The notes: generated from the sequence alone by a model not told the origin. A DNA stretch of 62,212 bases from Propionibacteriaceae bacterium (GCA_031285505.1 JAITVZ010000022.1:1-62212); one strand, 5' to 3'. Positions 34,246-44,329 are shown, numbered from the stretch's first letter. A program made the numbers and translations.

Positions 34246-36219
34246 TCACAGCAAAATTGCCAGGTCGTCAGGCACTGGTCGCCGGTCGATCCGCAGCACC
34301 GTCAGCTGATCGATGCTGGCCAATTCTGGTCCGTCGAACTGGGGCCACTCCGGCAGAAAGACCGCTGTGTCGGGCCGCAAGGGCTTGATGGCCAGCTCCA
34401 ATTTGCTCGGGCGGCCCCAGCGATTCAGGCCCAGTAGGTGGGGTTTGCCCAGCCAATAGGCGTCGTCGATCAAGACGCCGTCGGCCTTGATCGACAAGTA
34501 GTCGCCGCGCCAATTGATTTGCAGGGCGTAATCATCGGCGTCATCGGACAGGTTGCCCAAATCGATCTGCCAGTGCCAATGGTCGAGCTGGCGGAGATTG
34601 GCGCTGGCTCGCGCATCGGGCCTGGTGACCAGTTGGCAGTCGCCGATGATCGGGTATTGGCTTCGGCGCAAATGTCCGTCGACCAGATAGGCCTGCTCGG
34701 CGGTCGCCCAATCGATCAGCGCCACTTTTGCCCCCAAGGAGGCTTGGAGATTCCGGCCGATCAGCAGGGTCGTGTCACCGATTTGCCCGACTGGCATGGC
34801 TTGAGCGAACTCGACCAGGCCAGCGGTCACCGCCAGATTGACCGGGTAGACGCCGTATTCACCAGCGGCGACGCTGAATGCCGGCAGCTGTCGCCCGGCG
34901 ACGGTCAGCTCGTCGATCAAGAAATCAGGCCGGTCGGGCTGGCGGGTGTAATTGTTGACGAAGACGAAGCCGGATTGGCCATTGTGGCGAATGGTGTGCC
35001 GCAAGGCGGCGGCGTCGCTCGGCTCCTGAGGATTGCCCGTCGGGAAAATTGTCGTCATCGATGCCAGATCGGGTCCATAGTGGCGCAGGAAAGCCGATAT
35101 CCAGCGCAGGCGCTGCCACGAGGGGTTGATCTGGCCATAAGCGCCCAGTGGTGCTTGGAAGTCGTAATTGCGCAGCGGCAGTTGGTTGTAATCGCCAACG
35201 GTGGTTGTCTCCTCGAAGCTGCTGAGCCTGCCGAGCGGGTTGATGCCGCCGTGGTACATGTAATAACCCAAGAGGGCGGCCCCGCTGCCGAGCTTGACCA
35301 GGCTCATGACGGCGACGTCGTCGGCATCGGCCAATGGTCGCCGGTGGCTGGTTGGCTGAAGACCACCGCCAAGTTCAGCTGTCAGATAGGGGTAAAGGGC
35401 TGGGTCGAAGGTCAAATGGTCGCCGTGGCCGAAATCCGAGCCGATGGCGTGGTCATCGCGTTCGGGGGAGAAGACGAAGTTGCTCGACGGCTCGATCTCG
35501 CCGAGGCGATGATCCCAGGGGGCTTCGGCATAGCCGCCCATCACCGGCAGCATGCCGGCGGTGATGCCGCCACCCCAACCGGTGGCTGACCAATAGGGCG
35601 CTCGAAAGCCGATCTCTTCGGCCAGCGATCGCAGAGTGCGCATGTGAGTCTCGCCGGCTGGGCCGGTCAATCCGCCGCAGTGGCCGTATTCGTTCTCGAT
35701 CTGCAAGCCGATGATCGGTCCGCCTTGGTCAAGGAAGAGCCCATCGACCTGGCTGAAGATCGCCCGCCAGAAGGCGCCGACGGCATCCAAGTAGGCCGGG
35801 TCGTCGGAGCGTAATTGAGCGCCGGATTCGACCAGCCAATCGGGGAAGCCGCCATGGCGCACTTCGGCGTGGACCCAGGGGCCAAGGCGCAGCCAGCAGA
35901 GCAGGCCTTGCTCAGCCACCTCTGCGACGAAGCGGCGCAGGTCCAAGTGGTCGGCGAAACTGGGCGCGGCAGTGGTCTCCTGGTGGTGCAGCCAGATGAT
36001 GTAGCTGGAGACGATGTCGACGCCGCCAGCCTTCATTGTCGCCAGGGAAGTCGGCCACTGGGCCGGTGTCAGGCGCGAGTAGTGAATCTCGCCCATCATC
36101 GGGGTCCAGGCTTGGCCGTCGCGGGTCAGGCTGCGTTCGGTGTAGGCGTAGACGGTCTTAGGCGGCGTCGCTGAAACTTGCGCTGGTGCCACTGGCTGCG
36201 CGACTTTTGCTGGAGTCAC
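34246..36219 (-). CDS. GH35 beta-galactosidase
   Basis: 657 residues from GTG 36219 with AAGGAG ahead, no signal peptide, so cytoplasmic. GH35 landmarks: MMGEIHYSRLTPAQWP, MKAGGVDIVSSYIIW, LRLGPWVHAEVRHGGFPDW, and the acid/base Glu in IIGLQIENEYGH. The later YYMYHGGINPLG and YDFQAPLGAYGQ phrases are also family-typical. It is the last gene of the importer operon, three bases after the permease, and would release galactose from the short galactan fragments brought in by the transporter. Confidence 0.93.
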   Translation of the reverse strand: MTPAKVAQPVAPAQVSATPPKTVYAYTERSLTRDGQAWTPMMGEIHYSRLTPAQWPTSLATMKAGGVDIVSSYIIWLHHQETTAAPSFADHLDLRRFVAEVAEQGLLCWLRLGPWVHAEVRHGGFPDWLVESGAQLRSDDPAYLDAVGAFWRAIFSQVDGLFLDQGGPIIGLQIENEYGHCGGLTGPAGETHMRTLRSLAEEIGFRAPYWSATGWGGGITAGMLPVMGGYAEAPWDHRLGEIEPSSNFVFSPERDDHAIGSDFGHGDHLTFDPALYPYLTAELGGGLQPTSHRRPLADADDVAVMSLVKLGSGAALLGYYMYHGGINPLGRLSSFEETTTVGDYNQLPLRNYDFQAPLGAYGQINPSWQRLRWISAFLRHYGPDLASMTTIFPTGNPQEPSDAAALRHTIRHNGQSGFVFVNNYTRQPDRPDFLIDELTVAGRQLPAFSVAAGEYGVYPVNLAVTAGLVEFAQAMPVGQIGDTTLLIGRNLQASLGAKVALIDWATAEQAYLVDGHLRRSQYPIIGDCQLVTRPDARASANLRQLDHWHWQIDLGNLSDDADDYALQINWRGDYLSIKADGVLIDDAYWLGKPHLLGLNRWGRPSKLELAIKPLRPDTAVFLPEWPQFDGPELASIDQLTVLRIDRRPVPDDLAILL

Positions 36220-36222
36220 GGC

Positions 36223-37098
36223 TCACTCCTTGACCGAGGCGCCAGCCAACGACGAGGTCAGGAAACGCTGGGTGGCGATGAAGAAGATCATGAATGGAAT
36301 GGCCACCAGGATGGCCCCGGCGGTGAAGTTGGTGAAGAAGTTGTTCTTGTCAGTGACGAAGTTGTAGAGCCCGAGGGCCAAGGTCAGATTCTCCGGCGAG
36401 CGCAGCACCAACTTCGGGAAGATGAAGTCCATCCAGGGGGCGGTGAAGCTGGTGACGGCCAAGAAGGTCAGAATCGGGCGGGCTGACGGCATGATGATCT
36501 GCCACCAGACACGGAAGTTCGAGGCGCCGTCGATCCGGGCGGCTTCGTCCATGCTGCGCGGGATGGTGTCCATGTATGACTTGACCATCCAAGTGGCATA
36601 GGGCAGGCTGCCGGCCAGATAGACCAGCATCAAGCCCCACAAGGTGTCCAGGCCACCGAGACGCAGCAGGATGATGTAAACGGCCACCATGCCGACGAAA
36701 GACGGGAAGACGTTCAGCACCAGCATCGACATCAACATCGATTTCTTGGCCTGGAACTGGAAGCGCGAAAAGACATATGCCCCCAACGAGGCGCAAAGCA
36801 TGGTGACTGCACAGGTGCAGACGGCGATGATCAAGGTGTTGGCGAACCAGCGCCAGTAATCGGTTTGACTGAAGAGGAATGCGAAGTGCTCCAAGGTGAT
36901 GCCGTCACTGAAGGGGATGATCGGCATGTCAGCCACCGATTGCCCAGGGGTGAAGGCGGCGGCGACCATGTGAACCACTGGCCAAATGATCAGCAGGGCC
37001 ACTACCAACAGGAAGAAGCTGACCAACCCGGTCACCAGACGACGCCCGGCCTGGCCGCTATGGGGTTTACGGGTCTGTGGGGCGAGGATGTGACTCAT
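36223..37098 (-). CDS. Sugar ABC transporter permease, MalG type
   Basis: 291 residues, six predicted membrane helices, with the EAA loop EAARIDGASNFRVWWQIIMP that contacts the ATPase. It overlaps the MalF-type gene by one base (TGATG). With the binding protein and MalF-type subunit it should import galacto-oligosaccharides released by the GH53 enzyme. No ATPase gene is present, so a shared MsmK/UgpC-type ATPase elsewhere is expected. Confidence 0.95.
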   Translation of the reverse strand: MSHILAPQTRKPHSGQAGRRLVTGLVSFFLLVVALLIIWPVVHMVAAAFTPGQSVADMPIIPFSDGITLEHFAFLFSQTDYWRWFANTLIIAVCTCAVTMLCASLGAYVFSRFQFQAKKSMLMSMLVLNVFPSFVGMVAVYIILLRLGGLDTLWGLMLVYLAGSLPYATWMVKSYMDTIPRSMDEAARIDGASNFRVWWQIIMPSARPILTFLAVTSFTAPWMDFIFPKLVLRSPENLTLALGLYNFVTDKNNFFTNFTAGAILVAIPFMIFFIATQRFLTSSLAGASVKE

Positions 37099-38564
37099 CA
37101 GATGTCCCCTTCTCTGAATGACTTGGTGCGGCGGAAGTTGATGATGGCAAAGGGCGCCAGCACCAAGAAGATCATGATCGCCAGCACCGACGCCTTGGCG
37201 TAGTACTGGTCATTGACGGTCAGCTTGTAGATCCAGGAGATCATGATGTCGGTGCCACCGGCGTTGGTGGTGGTGGTCTCGGCGGTCGATGGGCCGCCGG
37301 CGGTCAGGAAGAAGATCGCGCCGAAGTTGTTGATGTTGGCGGCGAAAGACATGATCATCAGGGGCGCCGTTTGATAGAGCACCAGCGGCAAGGTGATGTG
37401 GCGGAAGACCTGCACCCGGGTGGCGCCATCGATCCGAGCGGCCTCGACAACCTCGCCGGATATGGCAGTCATCGTGCCAGTGGTCAGCATCATGAAGTAG
37501 GGGAAACCGACCCAAAGGTTGATCACCACGCACATGAACTTGGCCAGCCAAACGTCGGACAACCAGGGGATCGACTCGTCGATCAGGCCGAGCTGCATCA
37601 GGGTTTGGTTGACCGTGCCGAAGGCGCCGTTGAGCATGTTGCGCCAGAGCATCAGCGAGACCATGCCGGGAATGGCATAGGGGATGATGAAGACGGCTCG
37701 CAGCACTCCGGTGATCTTGAACTTGTACTCATTGAGCAGCACCGCCATTATCATGCCGCCGAAGTAGCAGGTGAAGGTGGCCAGGGCGGCCCAGACGATC
37801 GTCCAGGCGAAAACGGATCCGAGAGAGCTGGTCCAACTGGCCCGGCTGGTGAACATGTCGGCGAAATTGCTCAGTCCGGTCCAGCCGATCGGCTTGTTCG
37901 GTGGCAGGTTGTTGGGGGCCGAGTAGTTGGTGAAGGCCACCAGCGCCGAGAAAACCAAGGGCACGATTACGAAGAAGACGATCAGCATGACGGTCGGCAC
38001 CAGGCCGATCGCTGGGAAAGCGGCGTTGCTGACAGACTTGAAGCTGCTGGTGTGGCTGCTGGTGTGGGCGGCCCGGTTGAGGTCGTATTGATGCACAGCC
38101 GAGCGCACCGAAGCGATGTACAAGCCGACGAAGATCAGCAGCAGCGCCAGCACCAAAATGCCGTCGACCATCAAGTAGCCGCCGTTGACCCGGTCGTAAG
38201 CTGGGCAACTGCGGGCGCCACCGGCGCAGGTGCCACCGCCGAGGGTGATCAAGCCGGCCAAGCGGGGCAGGGTCCAAGGCAAGGTCGCCAAAAAGATCAG
38301 CTCGATGGCGGCGAAGAAGCCGCCGCGCCACCAATCCTTCAAGCGGGTGAGGTGGCCCAGGCCCATGAACAGGCAAGCCAGGGCTCTGACCTGGGTGCGA
38401 CCAGGATCGGGGGACCCGGCAGTTTTGGGCGGGTTGCCAACCGGTGGGCGGCTAGTGGTGTTGTCGGTGGCCAGGATCGACGATGATGCCATGGGTTGCT
38501 CCGATGCGGCTGGCGATGGATGAGTGGGACGGTGGGGATGGGGCTGATGAACGCCCATCCCCAC
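37098..38564 (-). CDS. Sugar ABC transporter permease, MalF type
   Basis: 488 residues. After a Pro/Ser-rich head there are two extra helices (about 80-105 and 130-155), as in long MalF/GanP proteins, then the normal permease core with EAARIDGATRVQVFRHITLP. It pairs with the MalG-type subunit next to it. The exact start is uncertain: an internal ATG at residue 25 (MASSSILATD) is possible. It follows the binding protein gene by 45 bases in the same direction. Confidence 0.93.
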   Translation of the reverse strand: MGMGVHQPHPHRPTHPSPAASEQPMASSSILATDNTTSRPPVGNPPKTAGSPDPGRTQVRALACLFMGLGHLTRLKDWWRGGFFAAIELIFLATLPWTLPRLAGLITLGGGTCAGGARSCPAYDRVNGGYLMVDGILVLALLLIFVGLYIASVRSAVHQYDLNRAAHTSSHTSSFKSVSNAAFPAIGLVPTVMLIVFFVIVPLVFSALVAFTNYSAPNNLPPNKPIGWTGLSNFADMFTSRASWTSSLGSVFAWTIVWAALATFTCYFGGMIMAVLLNEYKFKITGVLRAVFIIPYAIPGMVSLMLWRNMLNGAFGTVNQTLMQLGLIDESIPWLSDVWLAKFMCVVINLWVGFPYFMMLTTGTMTAISGEVVEAARIDGATRVQVFRHITLPLVLYQTAPLMIMSFAANINNFGAIFFLTAGGPSTAETTTTNAGGTDIMISWIYKLTVNDQYYAKASVLAIMIFLVLAPFAIINFRRTKSFREGDI

Positions 38565-38609
38565 CGCTGGCTGGTCAATCGGTGGATTGTCAGCCTGAGG
38601 TTGTCTGGC

Positions 38610-39860
38610 TCAGCTTTCAGCCAGCACCGCCGCTTGGGCGGCGTCCAACTCGGTCTTCGGATCGGCGCCGTTCCAGATGTTGGCACTGGCGGCGTTCATC
38701 GCGTCCCAGAACTTGCTCATCTCGGGGATCGACGGCATCGGGAAGGAGGTCTCCATCTGGTCGATGAAGCCCTGCGCGGCGTCGTTCTCGTAGGTGATGT
38801 CACTGCTGGAAGCTGCCAGAGCCCCGGTCAGATCAACCCGCAGTTGCTGCATCTCGGGCGTGGTCAGGAACTCGGCGAAGTCGGCCGCCTCAGCCGGATG
38901 CTCCGAGTAGGCGGACACGGCCATCAGGCGCACGCCAGCGAAAGAACTGGCGGGCTCGCTTTGGCCATCGAGAGCCGGCAGGGTGGTCACGCCGAAGTCG
39001 ACGCCCTGATCGGTGAAGTTGGCCACGTTCCAAGGCCCGGAGATATACATGGCTGCGTTCCCGGCAGCAAACAGCCCGTCGTCGGTGGCGGTGGCCAGGT
39101 CAGCGGCGGCGACGTCGAGGGCGCTGCGCAGCTTGGCGAACTCGCCCATGCCCTTGACCGATGCGTCGGTCGCCAGATTCGGCGTGGCGGCATCCGTGCC
39201 ATCGTCACCGAAGAGCATGTTGCCAGGCTGGGCGGTGAAGATGATGGTGTAGTAGGCGTTACCGACATCCATGATGAAGCCGTACTTGCCTTGGTTGGCG
39301 GCGTTGAACTCGGTGGCCCAGGTGGTCAGCTCGGCCCAGGTGGTTGGCGGTGTCTCAACCAATGCCTTGTTGTAGTAGAGGGCGTAGGTCTCGACAGCCA
39401 TCGGGTAGCCCCACAGGGCCCCATCGTAAGTCGCGCCATTGATGGCCACATCGACGACGTTTTCCTCGATCGCTGCGGCGTGGTCTTCGGCGTCGAGGAT
39501 GTGACCGGCGCTGATCAGGGCGCCGAGGTTGTCATGGGGCACGGCGAAGACGTCTGGGCCGGTGCCAGCCGGGCCGTCCAGGGCGATCTGGCTCGGAGAG
39601 TCGCCCACCTCGACATTCTGGAACTCAATGGTGATGTTGGGATGGAGGTCGGTGTAGGCCGCTCCCGCTTCTTCGATGAACTTGTCAGGGCCGTTGAGTG
39701 ACTCCCAGACGGTCAAAGTGATCGGCGTGGAGCTGTCGATGGCTGCTGCGCTATCAGTCGATGAGCCGGCTGGCTCGTCCTTGGGGGTCGAGCAGGCCGC
39801 CAGGCTGACGGCCAAGCCCAGAGCGGCCAAGCCGACCAGGGCGCGTGAACGGGTCTTCAT
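38610..39860 (-). CDS. Sugar-binding lipoprotein of the ABC importer
   Basis: 416 residues with a signal peptide ending in a lipobox (AVSLAAC at about residue 22), so it is a lipid-anchored extracellular binding protein. Features of the MalE/GanS group: PITLTVWESLNGPDKFIEE near the start, AVPHDNLGALI, WGYPMAVETYALYYNK and AMYISGPWNVANF. AAAGAGG lies eight bases before ATG. Expected ligand, from context: beta-1,4-galacto-oligosaccharides. Confidence 0.93.
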   Translation of the reverse strand: MKTRSRALVGLAALGLAVSLAACSTPKDEPAGSSTDSAAAIDSSTPITLTVWESLNGPDKFIEEAGAAYTDLHPNITIEFQNVEVGDSPSQIALDGPAGTGPDVFAVPHDNLGALISAGHILDAEDHAAAIEENVVDVAINGATYDGALWGYPMAVETYALYYNKALVETPPTTWAELTTWATEFNAANQGKYGFIMDVGNAYYTIIFTAQPGNMLFGDDGTDAATPNLATDASVKGMGEFAKLRSALDVAAADLATATDDGLFAAGNAAMYISGPWNVANFTDQGVDFGVTTLPALDGQSEPASSFAGVRLMAVSAYSEHPAEAADFAEFLTTPEMQQLRVDLTGALAASSSDITYENDAAQGFIDQMETSFPMPSIPEMSKFWDAMNAASANIWNGADPKTELDAAQAAVLAES

Positions 39861-40037
39861 AAGGGTCCTCTTTCCGGTTGAACTGTCAGACTGCGCCTTG
39901 ACCGCATTCGAGGACCCTGCGATGGGTGTTCCCCCCGACGGTCAATCCTGCGTAGCCTGTTGGCATCTGGTGGTCTTCCAGTTGACGCCACCAATGCACG
40001 ATTAGATTTGCAGCTTGTTGGCGGTAAGTCAAGAGCC

Positions 40038-43000
40038 TCAAGCAGCGGTAGAGCGGCGGCGTCGCTGGTGGGCGATCACCAACCCGCCCGCCAGCAGGGA
40101 CAAGCCGATCAGCGCCCAGACTGCCCAATTGCTGGCCAAGCCCCGTCCGCCGCTCGACACCGTTGGGCCAGTCGCAGAGAGGTCGGTCCCGGTGGCTGAG
40201 CCTCCAGGGGTCGAATTGCTTGGCGAATCACCCGGCGCGGCTGAGGTCGGGCCGTCGCTGGGGTCAGCGGTTGGTGGGGTGGGCTGGTTGCATTGGCCCA
40301 AGCCAGTGAAACCGATGCGGAGGTCATCGACCACGGCCCAATCGCCGGCGGCGCCAAGGGCGCTGATGCCCAGGGTCATTCCCGGTTGATCGAGACTGAC
40401 GGCCAGTTCGACGACGCCCTTGGTCAAACCGTTGGCCACTGGCAGGGTGGCGATGATCTGGCCAGCGGCGTTCTTGGCCCAGAGGCTGTACTGCCCGGTG
40501 GGACCGGTGTAGAAATTGGCTTGGATGACATAATCACCGGGCGTAGCGGCGCTGATCGTCTGATGGATGTCGGCGGTGAAGGCCACATCATCCCAGAAGG
40601 ACAAGGCGAATTGACCATCGACCGTGCCGCCGAAACTGTCACGGTTTTGGCGCACGGCGGCCTCGGCTGGATCAGCCTCGATGGTCCAGCCAGCCAAGGA
40701 TTCATAGCCGGTCTGGCCTTCGGCCTCGAAACTGGGGTTGGCCAGCTCGATCTGCTCCGGCAAGCTGAAGTCCAACTCGGCTGGCGGGCGCGCCGCCTCA
40801 ACGGTCAATGGCTGGCTGCTCGCCGGTAGATGGCCTTCGGCCCGGGCGGTGACGATGATCCCCGATCCAGCTGGCACGTCTTTCAGGGTGAAACGGCCTT
40901 GTTGGTCAGTGATGGCGGTGACTGCGCCGCTGGAAACGAGCGCGCCGATCAGGGGTTGGCAGTCGCCGTCGTGGACCAAGCCGGCGATGTCGGCGGCGTT
41001 GCGGCTCAGCTGGAACTGTTCGGGGTGCGGGCCGCTGGCGGACAGATCGACGGCCTGACTGGCGGGCAAGAAGCCGTCTTTGGACAAGCTCAACTGGTAG
41101 CCGTCACCGGTTGGTGCCGTGAAGCTGAACTGGCCGTGCTCATCGGTCAAGGTGACTAGGGTCGGGCCGCTGGCGGGCGTCAAACGGACAGTGACACCCG
41201 GCAGGGGTTGGTCGTCGTCATCGACCACGCTGCCCGTTAGGTCAGCCAACGATTGAGCCACAGCGAAATGCAGATCGACTGGGTCGCCAACCGGGCCAGC
41301 CAGCACCGTGGTGGTGGCGTTGGCTCTACCCAACCCGTCGGCGGTGCCTGCCAGTTGGCAGCGACCGGGGGTGACTTGAGGCAGGAAGTAAGCACCATAG
41401 CGATTGGTGGTGACGCTTACTCGGTCCTCACCACAACTGATTGTGATGGTGGCGCCGACGACTGGTTCGCCATTAGCGTCGAGAGCCCGCCCTTCGAGCT
41501 TCCCGCTGGTCGATCCGGCGGTCGAATAGGTGTAAGCCTGGAGGGCTGGCAAGGCCCTCCCATCGAAATCGAAGAGGGTGGTGTTGTCGACGACATTGTT
41601 GTCGGCGAGATCGTTGGCGTCGAAGTTGGCCCAGCCGGTTTGACCGCCGGCGTAGATCATCACCGGGTCCCAATAGATTGAGCCGATGGCCAAGCCGCCA
41701 CTGACACCTTGCAAGGCGTTGAACTGATCGATCAGGAAATCGCGTTGCATAGCCGGGGTGCTGGTTTGATAGACATCGCCATAAGGGCCATTGCTGGTCA
41801 GCTGCCCGAGGCCGCCTGCTCCCATTTCAGGGTTCCAGTTATAGCCGGTCTCCATGATGATGATCGGCTTGGCGAACTGTTGGCTGACGCTGGCGGCGAA
41901 GTCAGCGAATTGGGCCGCCGATTTGCGGGTCCAGCTGGGGTAATAGGAGCTGCCGATGATGTCGTAGTCGACCCCGTGGGCCTGCGCCTGGCTGAAGTAA
42001 TCCAGATAGGTGGCGGTGTTGCCACCATCATCAAGGTGAATGATCACCTGGGCGTCGGGGGCGATGGCGCGGACAGCCGCGGCTCCGGCGTTGTAGAAGC
42101 GCGCCAACCAGTCCCAGTTGCTGGTCGAGCCGAAGGGCAGAAGCATGCCCGAGCGGGTTTCATTGCCCAAGGAGACATAGGCCGGGGTCGTGCCCTGGGC
42201 AGCTAGCGCTTGCATCGCTTCCAGGGTGTATTGGTAGACCTGATCTTCCAGGATGTCGACGGCAGCCTCATCGGACAAACCGTCGATCAGGCCCGCCCAT
42301 TGAGCAGGGATCAATTGCCTTCCCGGATTGGTCCAATAGTCGGAGTAATGCAGCGAGAACTCAATGGCCATGCCGGCGGCCTGGGCCCGCTTGGCCAGCT
42401 TGAGCGCGTCGTCAAGGTTCTGGTAGCCCGCCGGTGTGTAGTAGCCCTCGGCGCCATGTCCCGGGCCGGGATCGTTGTAAGCCCTGATCCGCGCCAGGTT
42501 CCAGCCGGCGTCAGCCAGGATCTGCAAGGGGTCGCCGGGTTGACCGGCGGCGTCATAAAACTGGCCGCCGAGGTCCTCGACGTAATTCAACTCGGTGATG
42601 TCGCCACCGAGCAGCAAGCGGTAGGGGTCGCTGGGGAAGAGACGGAAGTCATCAGCGACGACGACGGCTGTGCCACAGTTGGCGCTGTGCAGTCCGACTC
42701 GGGCCTGACCATCGGTGACCTCGATGCCTCGCAAGGTCGTCAGTTTCCAGGCGCCGGGGGTGTCGTAGGCGAAGTCGCTGCGCGGCACGGCCGCCTTGGC
42801 CATCGACTGGCCGGTTTGATCGGCGAAGAGATAGGCCTCGGTGCAGCCGTTGTTCTGGGTGAAGGCCTGGAGGGTGTAAGAGCCGTTGGCTAGGCCAGTG
42901 ACCAGTTGATATGTGTCCAGCGCCGCTGCGCCTGTTTGGGCCAAGGACATGGTCGAGTCGGCGTGGCCGCTGTCTTGGAGCGTGCCGCCCAGTTGCCAGG

Positions 43001-43844
43001 CGTCGCGGCCATCTTCAAAGCCTGGATTGGTCAAGAGGTTGACCCCGCCGGATTCGTCGCTGGGGGCGGCGGCACTGGGCCTGATGGTCAGGTCGTCAAG
43101 GTAGCCGTTGCCGAAGGCGGCGTCGACTGCTGCCAGGTCGATGCTGACGGTCAATTGGCCATCGTCGCCAACCACGACCGAGGAGAGCACAATCTCGTCC
43201 CAGGTCAGCGAACCATCGATCTGCGTGGCTCCGGCCGAGCTGATCGGTGTGCTTTGACCATTGGCTTTGAGGCTGGAAGCGCCGAAGTCACTGGCGGCCC
43301 AGACGAATAGTGATAAGTCGTAGTTTCCCGGAGCGACTGTCAGCGTTTGGGTCAGGCTGGTGGCATAGTTCCACTGGTTGGCCTGCAAGGCCATCGACCC
43401 GCCATGGGCCTGAGCATCGGTCACCCAGATGGTGTTGGGGCTGATCGTCCAATCAGTCGGCACCCAGGCGGCGTCCATCGCTTCGAAATCGCCGTTCGGG
43501 ATGGCTATCGCTGCGGTGGAGATCGTGCCATCGGTGTCGCTGGTGTCCGCCAATGCCCTGGTGGCTGGGATGGAGCTGGTTTGGTTCTCTACGATGCCGC
43601 CTGAACTGGAGGTGGCTGGGGCGGTCGTTGGATCGATGACGTCCGCCGATGATCCAGTGGCTGGGGTGCGGGCGTCGTGGTCTGAACCGACGGAGTTAGA
43701 ACTGGAACTGGCCTGGGCAGCAGTTGGGTTGTTGCTGGCAGTGCTGGTCTCAGCTTGTGCCGACGTGGTCAGCCCTGTCAATCCGATGGTCAGGCCGATG
43801 GTCATGATCGCTGCCAGCGTTGGAATGGAGTGTGCTGTTCGCAT
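40038..43844 (-). CDS. Cell-wall-anchored GH53 endo-beta-1,4-galactanase
   Basis: 1268 residues. Signal peptide (1-31), two N-terminal carbohydrate-binding-like modules (about 115-250 and 270-410), then the GH53 catalytic domain (about 415-760) starting LLLGGDITELNYVEDLGGQF. The acid/base Glu is in SLGNETRSG (near 560) and the nucleophile Glu in IIIMETGYNW (near 662). Three carboxypeptidase-regulatory-like Ig modules follow (GKLEGRALDANGEPVVGA and two more), another binding module (about 1030-1180), a Ser/Thr/Pro linker and a sorting-type tail (DLSATGP, hydrophobic helix, RRRRSTAA). LSATG is an LPxTG variant. It cuts pectic galactan outside the cell and feeds the adjacent importer and GH35. 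Confidence 0.93.
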   Translation of the reverse strand: MRTAHSIPTLAAIMTIGLTIGLTGLTTSAQAETSTASNNPTAAQASSSSNSVGSDHDARTPATGSSADVIDPTTAPATSSSGGIVENQTSSIPATRALADTSDTDGTISTAAIAIPNGDFEAMDAAWVPTDWTISPNTIWVTDAQAHGGSMALQANQWNYATSLTQTLTVAPGNYDLSLFVWAASDFGASSLKANGQSTPISSAGATQIDGSLTWDEIVLSSVVVGDDGQLTVSIDLAAVDAAFGNGYLDDLTIRPSAAAPSDESGGVNLLTNPGFEDGRDAWQLGGTLQDSGHADSTMSLAQTGAAALDTYQLVTGLANGSYTLQAFTQNNGCTEAYLFADQTGQSMAKAAVPRSDFAYDTPGAWKLTTLRGIEVTDGQARVGLHSANCGTAVVVADDFRLFPSDPYRLLLGGDITELNYVEDLGGQFYDAAGQPGDPLQILADAGWNLARIRAYNDPGPGHGAEGYYTPAGYQNLDDALKLAKRAQAAGMAIEFSLHYSDYWTNPGRQLIPAQWAGLIDGLSDEAAVDILEDQVYQYTLEAMQALAAQGTTPAYVSLGNETRSGMLLPFGSTSNWDWLARFYNAGAAAVRAIAPDAQVIIHLDDGGNTATYLDYFSQAQAHGVDYDIIGSSYYPSWTRKSAAQFADFAASVSQQFAKPIIIMETGYNWNPEMGAGGLGQLTSNGPYGDVYQTSTPAMQRDFLIDQFNALQGVSGGLAIGSIYWDPVMIYAGGQTGWANFDANDLADNNVVDNTTLFDFDGRALPALQAYTYSTAGSTSGKLEGRALDANGEPVVGATITISCGEDRVSVTTNRYGAYFLPQVTPGRCQLAGTADGLGRANATTTVLAGPVGDPVDLHFAVAQSLADLTGSVVDDDDQPLPGVTVRLTPASGPTLVTLTDEHGQFSFTAPTGDGYQLSLSKDGFLPASQAVDLSASGPHPEQFQLSRNAADIAGLVHDGDCQPLIGALVSSGAVTAITDQQGRFTLKDVPAGSGIIVTARAEGHLPASSQPLTVEAARPPAELDFSLPEQIELANPSFEAEGQTGYESLAGWTIEADPAEAAVRQNRDSFGGTVDGQFALSFWDDVAFTADIHQTISAATPGDYVIQANFYTGPTGQYSLWAKNAAGQIIATLPVANGLTKGVVELAVSLDQPGMTLGISALGAAGDWAVVDDLRIGFTGLGQCNQPTPPTADPSDGPTSAAPGDSPSNSTPGGSATGTDLSATGPTVSSGGRGLASNWAVWALIGLSLLAGGLVIAHQRRRRSTAA

Positions 43845-43892
43845 CTGATTGCCCCCTGGTCACCGTGGTCGTCATTGGATGGTGATGGGGCA

Positions 43893-43921
43893 AGGTTAGC
43901 AGATTGCGGACATCAGGCTAA
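43893..43921 (-). promoter_or_regulatory. Candidate promoter of the galactanase gene
   Basis: On the minus strand TTAGCC (43921-43916) and TAACCT (43898-43893) are separated by 17 bases, about 48 bases before the start codon. The hexamers are only moderate matches. I see no convincing LacI-type operator. The remaining space up to 44077 shows nothing else clear. Confidence 0.35.
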
Positions 43922-44077
43922 TTGGATGATGGGGGTCCGAATGGTCGATGCGTGAGGTTGGTGGCATGAGAGTTGCGCCAGGCCAACCAGGGCCGGGTTA
44001 GGGGGAAACCAATGCAAATGCTGAAAACTTCTGGTCATTGAAGGCTTGTCATCAACCACAGTTGTGAAGGATTGGCA

Positions 44078-44242
44078 CTAACGCTGTTGGATTTGTTCAG
44101 TCTTGGGTTGAACTGCTGCTGGCGTTTTGCGCTTGAGATATAGCCCGGCGCGAATAATCAGCCATAGCAATAGGCCATAAAGAACCAGGCCCATCAGCCA
44201 GAGCAGGGGCACCGTGATTAGCACTAATATTTCAGCAGTCAT
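44078..44242 (-). CDS. Small membrane protein, 54 residues
   Basis: ATG 44242 to TAG 44080-44078. The protein begins MTAEILVLITVPLLWLMG and continues into a long hydrophobic stretch (about residues 4-31), then a basic amphipathic tail with RAGLYLKRK. TATCAT lies exactly six bases before the ATG on this strand, the same leaderless layout as other genes here, which supports it as real. The hexanucleotide repeat begins four bases beyond that -10 box. Function unknown; single-helix membrane protein with the positive side inside by the charge rule. Confidence 0.6.
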   Translation of the reverse strand: MTAEILVLITVPLLWLMGLVLYGLLLWLIIRAGLYLKRKTPAAVQPKTEQIQQR

Positions 44243-44257
44243 GGTGAGATGATAGCT

Positions 44258-44329
<72 letters not shown>

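Noticed and set aside
37371..38486. 371-codon open frame on the plus strand
   Set aside because: Shadow of the MalF-type permease gene with Gln/His/Gly-rich low-information sequence.
40001..44000. LacI-type operator for the galactan cluster
   Set aside because: I looked around the galactanase promoter and the binding-protein upstream region and found no convincing 14-16 bp palindrome with a central CG.
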